Assembly (NCBI GenBank): GCA_945878355.1
Contig: CAMCTC010000047.1
Location: 1-32,759, forward strand
Source of the DNA: Bordetella parapertussis
Lineage (GTDB): Bacteria; Pseudomonadota; Gammaproteobacteria; Burkholderiales; Burkholderiaceae_C
DNA: 32,759 nucleotides
Reading direction: 5' to 3'
Below the pieces are notes generated by a model. That model was given only the letters and a program-made list of their open reading frames with translations, was not told where the DNA came from and searched no databases. Each line of letters begins with the position of its first letter. The first letter of the stretch is position 1. Shown here in pieces: positions 8,728-16,523 of this stretch. Position numbers and translations under genes: made by a program.

Positions 8728-8748
8728 AACGCCGCTCGCGGCGGCGTT
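8728..8748 (-). terminator. Rho-independent terminator of the coxB-coxC operon, possibly bidirectional
   Basis: An eight-base-pair stem (AACGCCGC at 8728-8735 with GCGGCGTT at 8741-8748) is followed on the minus strand by an uninterrupted T-run, so it ends transcription 43 bases after coxC. On the plus strand the hairpin is followed only by CTTG, so its use by the DUF2909 gene is less certain. Confidence 0.85.
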
Positions 8749-8790
8749 CTTGCAGTCGGGCAACCTGCGGCACGCAGGCCGGCAGTATTT

Positions 8791-9675
8791 TCAGAACCAG
8801 TAGACCAGGATGTACAGACCCAGCCACACCACGTCGACGAAGTGCCAATACCAGGCAGCACCTTCGAAACCAAAATGGCGCTCGGGTGTGAAATGGCCTT
8901 TGCGCAAGCGCAGCGTGATGAACAGCAGCATCAGCATGCCGATGAAGACATGGAAACCGTGAAAGCCGGTCAGCAGGAAAAAGGTCGAGCCGAAGATACC
9001 TGAGGTCAGCTTGAGGTTGAGCTCATGGTAGGCATGGTAGTACTCGTAGGCTTGGAAACCGACGAAGGTCGCGCCCAGCACCACGGTGACCCACATCCAG
9101 CCGATGGTCTTGGCACGATGGCCGGCAATCAATGCATGGTGGGCGATGGTCAGGGTCAGACCTGAGGTCAACAGAATCGCAGTGTTGATGGTCGGAATCG
9201 GCCAAGGGCCCATGGTCGAGAAAGGCTCGACAGTACCGGCCGGAGAGCCAGTGATGCCGCCGCCAGCACTGGGCCAGATCGCCTTGAAGTCAGGCCACAG
9301 CACTTGATGGTCAAGGTTGCCCAGGGTCGGGATCGAGTGGACGCGAGCCCAGTACAGCGCGCCGAAGAAAGCCGCAAAGAACATCACCTCGGAGAAGATG
9401 AACCAGCTCATGCTCCAGCGGAATGACACATCGACACGGTCGGAGTATTGGCCGGCTTCGCTCTCGCCGATGGCCTCTTTGAACCAGACGAACAGCGTCG
9501 ACCACAGGATCAACATCCCCATGATCAAGGAATACTCACCCCAACCGACACCGTTGATCCACTGGCCTGCGCCCAGGATCACGAAAAACAGGCCCAGCGC
9601 GGCCATCGCCGGGTGCCGCGAAGGGCTGGGCACGAAGTAGTAGGGCGTGGGCCCATGGGGCGTCGCAGCGGACAT
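8791..9675 (-). CDS. coxC: Cytochrome c oxidase subunit III
   Basis: The 294-residue product is the seven-helix subunit III, which stabilises the haem-copper core and the proton-uptake path. Conserved stretches include PYYFVPSPSRHP, SMSWFIFSEVMFFAAFFGALYW, TILLTSGLTLTIAHHAL-like text (seen as INTAILLTSGLTLTIAHHAL), GFQAYEYYHA, TFFLLTGFHGFHVFIG and the closing WYWHFVDVVWLGLYILVYWF. Start choice is supported by AGGAG a few bases before ATG at 9675. It lies 57 bases after the DUF2970 gene and is the last gene before the strong terminator. Confidence 0.97.
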   Translation of the reverse strand: MSAATPHGPTPYYFVPSPSRHPAMAALGLFFVILGAGQWINGVGWGEYSLIMGMLILWSTLFVWFKEAIGESEAGQYSDRVDVSFRWSMSWFIFSEVMFFAAFFGALYWARVHSIPTLGNLDHQVLWPDFKAIWPSAGGGITGSPAGTVEPFSTMGPWPIPTINTAILLTSGLTLTIAHHALIAGHRAKTIGWMWVTVVLGATFVGFQAYEYYHAYHELNLKLTSGIFGSTFFLLTGFHGFHVFIGMLMLLFITLRLRKGHFTPERHFGFEGAAWYWHFVDVVWLGLYILVYWF

Positions 9676-9732
9676 ATGTACTCCTCGAAACCTGAAAATG
9701 AATGGATTGAATAAAGCGATGAGTCGGCAGGT

Positions 9733-9963
9733 TCAGGTGGCCACGCCACTGCCCACCACCCACTTGACCAGCAGCACCAGCGCGCAGACAAACAAGCCCG
9801 CGCCAACGATGCCGGCAATGACCACATGCACCGGGTTGAGCTTGGCCATGTCCTGGGCGTAACCAGCAGAGCGTCGCACGCCGAAAAACGACCAAGCGAC
9901 AGCCTTGAAGGTCTGCAGCAGCGGAAACTTGGGTTCGACAGGGTTCTCAGGCAAGCCACTCAT
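9733..9963 (-). CDS. DUF2970 small membrane protein
   Basis: The product has 76 residues: a polar N-terminus (LLQTFKAVAWSFFGVRRSAGYAQD) and one C-terminal helix (VVIAGIVGAGLFVCALVLLVKWVV). This is the DUF2970 pattern, and such genes usually lie between ctaG and coxC in Burkholderiales. Function is unknown. The ATG at 9963 overlaps the ctaG stop by four bases (ATGA), which fixes the start against a longer in-frame reading up to 10140. Confidence 0.88.
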   Translation of the reverse strand: MSGLPENPVEPKFPLLQTFKAVAWSFFGVRRSAGYAQDMAKLNPVHVVIAGIVGAGLFVCALVLLVKWVVGSGVAT

Positions 9964-10559
9964 GATGACTTGCCCGGGGTCGCAGCGCCCTGCCCCACCA
10001 CCTTGCCTGCGACCTCGAAAAAGGTATAAGACAAAGTGATGGTGGTGACGTCTTTGGGCAGCTTGGCGTCGACATAGAACACCACCGGCCACTGCTTGCT
10101 CTCGCCTGGCTTGAGCGTGTATTCGTTGAAACAAAAGCACTCGAGCTTGTTGAAGTGTGCGCTGGCCTGCATCGGCGCATAGCTGGGGATGGCCTGCGCA
10201 GCCAGCGTGCGATTCTGAATGTTGCGGAACTCGTACATCACGGTGACCATCTCGCCGGGATGCACCTGCAAGGAACTCACGGCCGGCTTGAAGTCAAACA
10301 AACCTCGGGAATTGGCGTCAAACTCAACCGTGATGCTGCGCGACATGTCGACCTGCGTGCTGGCCTTGCGGCTACCCGCACCCGACATCACCCGCTCGCT
10401 GATTGCCAACACGTTGATGCCCAGCGCATCGCAGATGCTGCGGTACATCGGCACCAAGGCATAGCCAAAGCCGAACATCGCCAGAGCGATCACGCCGAGC
10501 TTGCCCATCATGCGACGGTTGTCGCGATGCAGTCGGGCAAGCAGCGAAGACAGTGCCAT
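9960..10559 (-). CDS. ctaG: Cytochrome c oxidase assembly protein CtaG (Cox11), CuB insertion
   Basis: The 199-residue protein inserts copper into the CuB site of subunit I. One N-terminal helix (LGVIALAMFGFGYALVPMYRSIC) anchors a periplasmic immunoglobulin-like domain. The family's copper-binding motif is present as ECFCFNEY, and PVVFYVDAKLP and TITLSYTFFE follow as in other members. It sits between the small assembly protein and DUF2970 in the minus-strand cox operon, with ATGA overlap downstream. Confidence 0.97.
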   Translation of the reverse strand: MALSSLLARLHRDNRRMMGKLGVIALAMFGFGYALVPMYRSICDALGINVLAISERVMSGAGSRKASTQVDMSRSITVEFDANSRGLFDFKPAVSSLQVHPGEMVTVMYEFRNIQNRTLAAQAIPSYAPMQASAHFNKLECFCFNEYTLKPGESKQWPVVFYVDAKLPKDVTTITLSYTFFEVAGKVVGQGAATPGKSS

Positions 10560-10590
10560 GTCGGGTCAGTGAATGTGCGAAGCCAGTCGC

Positions 10591-10710
10591 TCAGCGACCG
10601 AGCAAAACCATCTTGGTCATGAAACCAAGAAAGAACACCAAGGCCACCGACGCCAGCACCAAGCCCAGCCTGCGATTGGCCTTGCGCTGCGAATCAGAAA
10701 CAGGTGTCAC
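10591..10710 (-). CDS. Cytochrome oxidase small assembly protein (39 residues)
   Basis: Reading on the minus strand from a GTG at 10710 gives 39 residues ending GFMTKMVLLGR, with a polar arginine/lysine-rich N-terminus (SDSQRKANRR) and a single helix (LGLVLASVALVFFLGF). This is the form of the small single-helix proteins found between ctaD and ctaG in Burkholderiales. The gene starts 11 bases after the ctaD stop and ends 31 bases before ctaG, filling an otherwise empty gap. The GTG start has no strong ribosome site; an in-frame TTG overlapping the ctaD stop (TTGA) is an alternative. It is easily missed by length cut-offs. Confidence 0.8.
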   Translation of the reverse strand: MTPVSDSQRKANRRLGLVLASVALVFFLGFMTKMVLLGR

Positions 10711-10721
10711 TTCGATCCGGC

Positions 10722-12362
10722 TCAAGCCAGCACCTTGGTCGCCGTGATGTCAAGCTTGGGCGGGGTCTCGAAGGAATGGAACGGTGCCGGCGACGGCAGT
10801 TCCCACTCCAGGCCCTCGGCGCTCTCCCAAGGGCTCTGTGGCGCCTTGACCCCCTGGCCGCGCATCATCGGGAGTACCACGAAGACAAAGAAATAGACCT
10901 GCATCAGGCCGAAGCCGAAGGCACCGATCGAGGCCAGCATGTTGAAGTCAGCGAACTGCATCGGGTAATCGGCGTAGCGCCGCGGCATGCCAGCCAGACC
11001 CAGGAAGTGCATCGGGAAGAAGGTGACGTTGAAGGTGATCAGCGAACCCCAGAAATGGATCTTGCCGCGGGTCTCGGAGTACATCACCCCGGTCCACTTC
11101 GGGCCCCAGAAGTAGACGCCAGCAAACAGCGCGTACAGCGAACCCGCCACCAGCACGTAGTGGAAGTGCGCCACCACGTAATAGGTGTCCTGCAACTGGA
11201 TGTCGATAGGCGCCATCGCCAGGATCAGGCCGGTGAAACCGCCGATCGTGAACACAAAGATGAAGCCCACGGCCCAGAGCATAGGGGTCTCGAAAGTCAT
11301 AGACCCGCGCCACATCGTCGCGATCCAGTTGAAGATCTTCACACCGGTAGGCACCGCAATCAGCATCGTCGCGTACATGAAGAACAGCTGACCGGTCACT
11401 GGCATGCCAGTCGCATACATGTGATGGGCCCAGACGATGAACGACAGGATCGCGATCGACGCAGTCGCGTAAACCATCGAGGTGTAGCCAAACAAGCGCT
11501 TGCGGGCAAAGGTCGGGATGATGGCGCTGACAATGCCGAAGGCCGGCAAGATCATGATGTAGACCTCGGGGTGGCCGAAGAACCAGAAGATGTGCTGGTA
11601 CATCACCGGGTCGCCGCCGCCCGCCGGGCTGAAGAAACTGGTGCCGAAGTGGCGGTCTGTCAGCGTCATCGTGATCGCGCCGGCCAACACAGGCATCACC
11701 GCGATCAGCAGGTAGGCGGTGATCAGCCAGGTCCAGCAGAACAGCGGCATCTTCATCAGCGTCATGCCAGGCGCGCGCATGTTGAGCAGCGTGACGATGA
11801 TGTTGATCGAGCCCATGATCGATGAAGCGCCCATGATGTGCATGGCAAAGATGCCAGCGTCCATCGATGGGCCCATCTGCAGCGTCAACGGCGCATACAG
11901 CGTCCAGCCCGCAGCGGGGGCGCCGCCGGGCATCGCGAAAGAGCCCACCAGCATCAACGCCGCAGGAATCAACAGCCAGAAGCTGAAGTTGTTCATCCGC
12001 GCAAAAGCCATGTCGGCCGCGCCGATCTGCATCGGGATCATCCAGTTCGCAAAGCCGACGAAAGCCGGCATGATGGCGCCGAACACCATGATCAGCCCGT
12101 GCATCGTGGTGAACGAGTTGAACAACTGCGGGTTGAAGAATTGCAGCCCGGGTTGGAAGAGCTCGGCGCGAATGCACAGCGCCAGGATGCCGCCAACCAT
12201 CAGCATGGTGAACGAGAACAGCAAGTACATCGTGCCGATGTCCTTGTGGTTCGTCGCAAAGACCCAGCGCCGCCAGCCCGGCAACGGGCCGTGGTCATGG
12301 TGATCGTCGTGGGCGTGATCGTGGTCGTGAGACCCGTGGTGGTGGTCGAGGACGGCGCTCAT
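10722..12362 (-). CDS. ctaD: Cytochrome c oxidase subunit I
   Basis: The 546-residue, twelve-helix catalytic subunit holds haem a and the haem a3-CuB centre. Seen residues are haem a ligand H88 (TMHGLIMVFG), the CuB histidine and cross-linked tyrosine in HPEVY (H264, Y268), the CuB pair in VWAHHMY (H313, H314), and the haem ligands in HFHYVL (H399, H401). The glutamate of HPEVY marks the classical A-type oxidase family. The first 24 residues contain ten histidines, an exposed metal-binding-like tail. It is preceded 49 bases upstream by coxB and followed by the small assembly protein and ctaG. Confidence 0.98.
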   Translation of the reverse strand: MSAVLDHHHGSHDHDHAHDDHHDHGPLPGWRRWVFATNHKDIGTMYLLFSFTMLMVGGILALCIRAELFQPGLQFFNPQLFNSFTTMHGLIMVFGAIMPAFVGFANWMIPMQIGAADMAFARMNNFSFWLLIPAALMLVGSFAMPGGAPAAGWTLYAPLTLQMGPSMDAGIFAMHIMGASSIMGSINIIVTLLNMRAPGMTLMKMPLFCWTWLITAYLLIAVMPVLAGAITMTLTDRHFGTSFFSPAGGGDPVMYQHIFWFFGHPEVYIMILPAFGIVSAIIPTFARKRLFGYTSMVYATASIAILSFIVWAHHMYATGMPVTGQLFFMYATMLIAVPTGVKIFNWIATMWRGSMTFETPMLWAVGFIFVFTIGGFTGLILAMAPIDIQLQDTYYVVAHFHYVLVAGSLYALFAGVYFWGPKWTGVMYSETRGKIHFWGSLITFNVTFFPMHFLGLAGMPRRYADYPMQFADFNMLASIGAFGFGLMQVYFFVFVVLPMMRGQGVKAPQSPWESAEGLEWELPSPAPFHSFETPPKLDITATKVLA

Positions 12363-12411
12363 GGGCGTTGCCTTTCAGCGGACAGTTCTGGCGGTTCTTG
12401 GGAAAATCGAA

Positions 12412-13590
12412 TCAAGGCTTGCGCGCTGCGACAACATCAGCGGGCTGCACGATCTGGCCGGTCTTGTTGGACCAATTGTTCTTGGTGAAGGTGACCACCG
12501 CGGCGATCTCGGTGTCAGACAAACCCTTCCACGCCGGCATCGCGCCGTTGTTCTGGCCGTTGAGCAGCACCATCACCTGTTTGACCTTGTCGGCATCGTT
12601 GACCACCGCAGCGCCGTCAATCGCCTTGATCGGGCCCGCACCCTTGCCGTCAGGCCGGTGGCAGATCGCGCAGTTGGCGTTGTAGACCTTCTCGCCGCGG
12701 GCGGCCAGCGCGTCCAGCGCCCAGACCTTGGTCGGGTCGTCAGCCTTCGCAGCGATCTCTTTCTTCTTGCCATCCACCCACTTGGAGTAGTCCTCGGCTG
12801 ACAGCACCTTGACATGGATCGGCATGTAGGCGTGTTCCTTGCCGCAAAGCTCGACGCACTGGCCGTAAAAATCACCGGTCTTTTCGGCGCGGAACCAGGT
12901 GTCGCGGACAAAGCCAGGGATTGCATCTTGCTTGACGGCGAAGGCCGGCACCATCCACGAGTGGATCACGTCGTTGGCAGTGGTGATGATGCGGATCTTC
13001 TTGTTGACTGGCACCACCAGCGGGTTGTCAACCTTGAGCAGGTAATCGTCACCGGACGGCCGGCCCGAATCCGACATGTTGCGGTGCGCGACATCCAGTG
13101 TGGAGACGAAACCGATGCCTTCACCTTCGCCCTTGAGGTAGTCATAACCCCACTTCCATTGCATGCCGGTCGTCTTGATTGTGAGGTCGGCGTTGCTGGT
13201 GTCCTTCATCGCAACCACGGTCTTGGTCGCTGCCATGCCCATCCCGACGACGATGACGAAAGGCACGATGGTCCAGGCGATCTCCACGCCGACACTCTCG
13301 TGAAAGTGGGCTGACTTGTGGCCCACCGACTTGCGATGCTTGATGATCGAATAGAACATCACGCCGAACACCGCGACGAAGATCACCAGGCAAACGATCA
13401 ACATGTAATTGTGCAGGCCGTGGATGTCGCTGGCGATCCGGGTCACCGCCGGGTGCAGGTCAAGCTGGTTCTTTGCCGGCCCTCCCGCCAGATCACCCGC
13501 AATCGCGGCCTGGGTTGCAAAGACCGCTCCGAGGCCTGCTGCCCCCTGCCAGGCCCGAGACATCAACGTGTTTGTTGTCTTCATCATCAT
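12412..13590 (-). CDS. ctaC: Cytochrome c oxidase subunit II with fused C-terminal cytochrome c domain (caa3-like)
   Basis: This 392-residue subunit accepts electrons at the CuA centre. A signal-like N-terminus (cleavage near AIAGD, about residue 32) is followed by two helices (62-82 and 103-122) and the cupredoxin domain. CuA ligands are H210 and the CVELCGKEHAYM motif (C245, C249, H253, M256). A fused cytochrome c follows, with CAICH (C307, C310, H311) and a probable distal methionine M351 in GAMPAWKG. The extra haem makes this a caa3/caa-type oxidase. Three consecutive ATG codons open the gene; the first overlaps the DUF2244 stop (ATGA). Confidence 0.97.
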   Translation of the reverse strand: MMMKTTNTLMSRAWQGAAGLGAVFATQAAIAGDLAGGPAKNQLDLHPAVTRIASDIHGLHNYMLIVCLVIFVAVFGVMFYSIIKHRKSVGHKSAHFHESVGVEIAWTIVPFVIVVGMGMAATKTVVAMKDTSNADLTIKTTGMQWKWGYDYLKGEGEGIGFVSTLDVAHRNMSDSGRPSGDDYLLKVDNPLVVPVNKKIRIITTANDVIHSWMVPAFAVKQDAIPGFVRDTWFRAEKTGDFYGQCVELCGKEHAYMPIHVKVLSAEDYSKWVDGKKKEIAAKADDPTKVWALDALAARGEKVYNANCAICHRPDGKGAGPIKAIDGAAVVNDADKVKQVMVLLNGQNNGAMPAWKGLSDTEIAAVVTFTKNNWSNKTGQIVQPADVVAARKP

Positions 13591-14159
13591 GTTTTAAGTT
13601 CGTGATCCACAACCTGTTCGCTGGCCGTGCGAGACAAGCGCAAGGCCCGCCGCAACTCCTGCGCCAGCGCAACCCTCAACTCCGGACGAACATGCCGACC
13701 CACCCGCACGCTGCGCCCTTCACCCGACAACTCCACCAGCGACCCATCATCGGCCACCGGTTCCACCCGAACCCAATCGGCCCGGAACAGTGAACGCTCA
13801 ACGCCCGGACCGAAGCGTTGCTCGACCGTCAGTTCCCGACCGCAAAGCGTGATCAGTTCACGATCACCCGCATGTCGTGCGACGACCCTCAAGGCCACAC
13901 CCAGCGCGACCAATTCAAGCAAGGTGTAGAAACCCACCGCCACCACACCTTGCCACCAAAAACCCGCCGCGACCAACAAAGACAGCCCGCACAGAACCGC
14001 ATAAGCCACCAGCAACTGCCGCGGTGTGATCGAGGCATTGCGGCGGAGATCGAAGGACCAGGCCAAAGGCAGCAAATGCTCGCGGCCAAAACGCCAGCCA
14101 GCATCAAACCTCGGCGCTGACGGCGCGGGCCAGGGGCTGGGGGCGAAAGTGACGGACAT
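13587..14159 (-). CDS. DUF2244 membrane protein, first gene of the cox operon
   Basis: The 190-residue product has a WRFGREHLLPLAWSFDLRRNASITPRQL segment, then two adjacent helices (LLVAYAVLCGLSLLVAAGFWW and VVAVGFYTLLELVALGVAL) and a soluble C-terminal part with GRELTVEQRFG. This fits DUF2244 proteins, which lie directly before coxB in many Burkholderiales and have no established function. The start at 14159 begins at the conserved region; the upstream extension to 14258 lacks similarity to anything recognised. Four-base overlap with coxB suggests coupling. Confidence 0.85.
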   Translation of the reverse strand: MSVTFAPSPWPAPSAPRFDAGWRFGREHLLPLAWSFDLRRNASITPRQLLVAYAVLCGLSLLVAAGFWWQGVVAVGFYTLLELVALGVALRVVARHAGDRELITLCGRELTVEQRFGPGVERSLFRADWVRVEPVADDGSLVELSGEGRSVRVGRHVRPELRVALAQELRRALRLSRTASEQVVDHELKT

Positions 14160-14296
14160 GGTTGACGGCAGTGTGTTGGGGGCTTCAAGTTCTAACCTCA
14201 GCCGCGAATGGCAAAGGCGCGAACCATGACTTGGCGCAGTGCTTGCAAGGGCTCGCAAACCCCTGGTCCAAACAGCGTGTTCCAGATCAACGGCAG

Positions 14297-14302
14297 ATTC
14301 TA
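14297..14302 (-). promoter_or_regulatory. Possible -10 element for the cox operon
   Basis: TAGAAT on the minus strand (five of six bases of TATAAT) lies about 140 bases before the DUF2244 start, in the 176-base gap after the BioC-like gene. I could not find a convincing -35 at normal spacing, so this is only a candidate. Confidence 0.25.
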
Positions 14303-14335
14303 GCCCAGTGGTAACCCCTATCAGACTGCTGTGCT

Positions 14336-15235
14336 TCAGCGATGGCGTTTGGGTAGCGTCGAGCGCAATGCGTCCAGTGAGACCGTCACTGGCGCGCCGC
14401 GCTCGGGCCGCGGTGCCGCTTTGTAAGCGTGGCCATAGACCAGCTCGAAACTCATGCCGATGCGGCCTTGCGAATCAGCGCGACGCGCCAAGGCCTGCAG
14501 CAGGCGCTCACGCCAACGCTGGGTGCGCAGACCCGCCGGTCGACCCATTCCCAGATGACCCCCCAGGCCACGCAACTCGGCCAGCAATGCCTCGGGGCTG
14601 CTCCAGGTCAGCCGCAGCATCTCCTGGTCCATCACCGGGTCGGCAAAGCCGGCATGCACCATCAAGTCGCCCAGGTCGTGCATGTCGGCATAGGCCGGAT
14701 GCGGCGCCGGCCAGTCCAGTTCGGCATAAACCGTCCGAAGTTCGCGCAGAGTATCGGGGCCGAAGGTCGAGAACATCACGAAGCCGTCGACCGCCAGCGC
14801 CCGGTGCCACTGCGCCAGCGTGAGCGCCGGATCGGCGCTGGCGTGCAGGTTCAGGTTCGACCACAGCATTTGCGACTGCCCGACAGGCACATCGGCCTCC
14901 AGACACACCGAAGCCTGGCGTCGCCGCCGGCCCCAGGCCCACCAGGGCGATTGCAGGGCCTGGCGGCTGCGTTCGACCAGCGCTACCGTGGGTTCGACGA
15001 CGCTGCGCCTGGCCTGCGGCCAGACCGCCTGCACCGCCTGCGCGCTGGCGCCTGTGAAACCCCACCAGTCGAGCCAGGTCTGCGGCGCTTGTTTGATCAC
15101 CGGCAGGCGTTCGGCCATGCGGCGTGCCAATTCCTGATGCAGCCATGGCGGGCCCTCGGCGCGGGCCAGTCGCCGCAGCACATGGGCCAGCGATGCGGCG
15201 TCGACGGCAGGCGATCGGGAGGTGGCATCTGACAT
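14336..15235 (-). CDS. BioC-like methyltransferase-domain protein with degenerate SAM motif
   Basis: The 299-residue product resembles BioC, which methylates malonyl-ACP at the start of biotin synthesis. The second half is clearly BioC-like: LWSNLNLHASAD, MFSTFGPDTLRELR and ADMHDLGDLMVHAGFADPVMD. However, the SAM-binding loop, normally DxGxGxG, reads DWWGFTG (residues 56-62), losing the first two glycines, though an acidic residue (E81) remains at the end of the next strand. It may bind SAM atypically or have become a non-catalytic or different methyltransferase. It diverges from comF, their starts being 23 bases apart, and is upstream of the cox operon on the same strand. No other bio genes are nearby. 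Confidence 0.75.
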   Translation of the reverse strand: MSDATSRSPAVDAASLAHVLRRLARAEGPPWLHQELARRMAERLPVIKQAPQTWLDWWGFTGASAQAVQAVWPQARRSVVEPTVALVERSRQALQSPWWAWGRRRRQASVCLEADVPVGQSQMLWSNLNLHASADPALTLAQWHRALAVDGFVMFSTFGPDTLRELRTVYAELDWPAPHPAYADMHDLGDLMVHAGFADPVMDQEMLRLTWSSPEALLAELRGLGGHLGMGRPAGLRTQRWRERLLQALARRADSQGRIGMSFELVYGHAYKAAPRPERGAPVTVSLDALRSTLPKRHR

Positions 15236-15258
15236 TGGCTGCGCAGTATATTGACGCC

Positions 15259-15993
15259 ATGCGCTGGCCGATGCCCACCCCAACCCGGCGGCGCGCGCAG
15301 CAAGGTTTCATGAGCATGCCACGACCCTGCCTGTTGTGCGGCAGCTGGGACCGCCGCAGTCTGTGCCAACAATGCCTGGCGCGCTTCGGCAGCAACCGAA
15401 ACACCGTCTGCCCAAGCTGTGCGCTGCCCTGCGTCGACGGCCTGGTCTGCGGCACCTGCCTGCGCGATCCACCGCCCTATGCGCGCTGCATCGCCGCAGT
15501 GGTCTATGAGTTCCCATGGGACCGGCTGCTGAGTCGCTTAAAGTTCAACGACCAACCCGAGCTGGCCGGCTTGCTGGCCGACCTGATGGCCGAAGCCGTC
15601 GACAAGGCCGGCGCGGCTGCGGTCGACTGTGTGCTGCCGGTGCCGCTCAGCGCGGCGCGCCTGGCAGAGCGCGGCTACAACCAAGCCTGGGAGTTGGCGC
15701 GCCGGTTGGCAACCAGAATGGGCTTGCCGGCACATGCGGGTGCGATGCTGAGGCTGCGTGACACGCCGCATCAAGTCGGACTCGGCCGTCGCGAGCGCGC
15801 ACGCAACCTGCGCGATTCGATGTGGGTCGAGCCCAGCGCAGCGGTTGGGCTGGCGGGACGCCGCGTGGCGCTGGTCGACGATGTGCTGACGACAGGCGTG
15901 ACCGCCGCCGCAGCCAGCCAGGCTTTGCTGCGCGCAGGCGTTGCCAGCGTGCAGTTGTGGGCGCTGGCGCGCACACCAGCGCCGCATCGCTGA
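15259..15993 (+). CDS. comF: ComF-family phosphoribosyltransferase-like protein
   Basis: The 244-residue protein has a four-cysteine zinc ribbon near the N-terminus (CLLCG, then CQQC, CPSC, CGTC) and a type-I phosphoribosyltransferase domain with the PRPP-loop motif VALVDDVLTTGVT and the helix PVPLSAARLAERGYNQAWELA. ComF takes part in DNA uptake in naturally competent bacteria; its exact reaction is not settled. The start at 15259 is unsure: the ATG at 15310, just before the first zinc cysteine, has a better ribosome site (AAGG) and would leave more room for the divergent promoters. Confidence 0.88.
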   Translation: MRWPMPTPTRRRAQQGFMSMPRPCLLCGSWDRRSLCQQCLARFGSNRNTVCPSCALPCVDGLVCGTCLRDPPPYARCIAAVVYEFPWDRLLSRLKFNDQPELAGLLADLMAEAVDKAGAAAVDCVLPVPLSAARLAERGYNQAWELARRLATRMGLPAHAGAMLRLRDTPHQVGLGRRERARNLRDSMWVEPSAAVGLAGRRVALVDDVLTTGVTAAAASQALLRAGVASVQLWALARTPAPHR

Positions 15994-16027
15994 GCCCGGC
16001 AGGCCAGCACGCGACAATCAACGCGCC

Positions 16028-16498
16028 ATGTTCCACATCGTGCTCGTCCACCCCGAAATACCGCCCAACACCGGCAACGTGATCCGGCTCGCTGCCAACA
16101 CCGGCTGCGCGCTGCACTTGGTGGAACCGCTGGGCTTTTCAATGGATGACAAGCTGTTGCGGCGCGCGGGGCTGGATTACCATGAATTCACTGCGGTTCA
16201 GCGCCATGCCGACTGGGCTGCCCTGCAAGCTGCGCAGCAGGCTGCGGGCGGGCGGCTCTGGGCCTTCAGCACCCGAGGCACCAAGATGCTGGGCGAAGTG
16301 GCCTGGCAGTCCGGCGACTGGCTGGTGTTCGGCTGCGAGACCTCAGGGCTGCCGGACATGGTGCGCGACAGCGTGGCGAGCGATCGGCGGGTAAGGCTGC
16401 CGATGCGCCCCGGCCAGCGCAGCCTGAACCTGAGCAATTCGGTTGCGGTGGCGGTTTTCGAAGCTTGGCGCCAGCAAAGCTACGCGGGCAGCGCCTGA
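16028..16498 (+). CDS. trmL: tRNA (cytidine/uridine-34-2'-O)-methyltransferase
   Basis: This 156-residue SPOUT methyltransferase modifies the wobble ribose of leucine tRNAs. It opens with MFHIVLVHPEIPPNTGNVIRL, and shows the knot motifs LVFGCETSGLP and LPMRPGQRSLNLSNSVAVAVFE at the C-terminus. Length equals the E. coli enzyme (157). It follows comF by 34 bases on the same strand and converges on gpsA; a short perfect palindrome (16497-16510) at its stop may form a weak hairpin. Confidence 0.95.
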   Translation: MFHIVLVHPEIPPNTGNVIRLAANTGCALHLVEPLGFSMDDKLLRRAGLDYHEFTAVQRHADWAALQAAQQAAGGRLWAFSTRGTKMLGEVAWQSGDWLVFGCETSGLPDMVRDSVASDRRVRLPMRPGQRSLNLSNSVAVAVFEAWRQQSYAGSA

Positions 16499-16523
16499 CC
16501 GAAATCGGTCGAGCCTAGAGGCC

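Noticed and set aside
10704..11825. 373-codon plus-strand frame opposite ctaD
   Set aside because: Charged His/Arg/Asp-rich product with no domain; ctaD on the other strand has every catalytic residue.
16497..16510. Perfect GACCGA/TCGGTC palindrome at the trmL stop as a terminator
   Set aside because: Two-base loop and no T-run on either strand; too weak to call.
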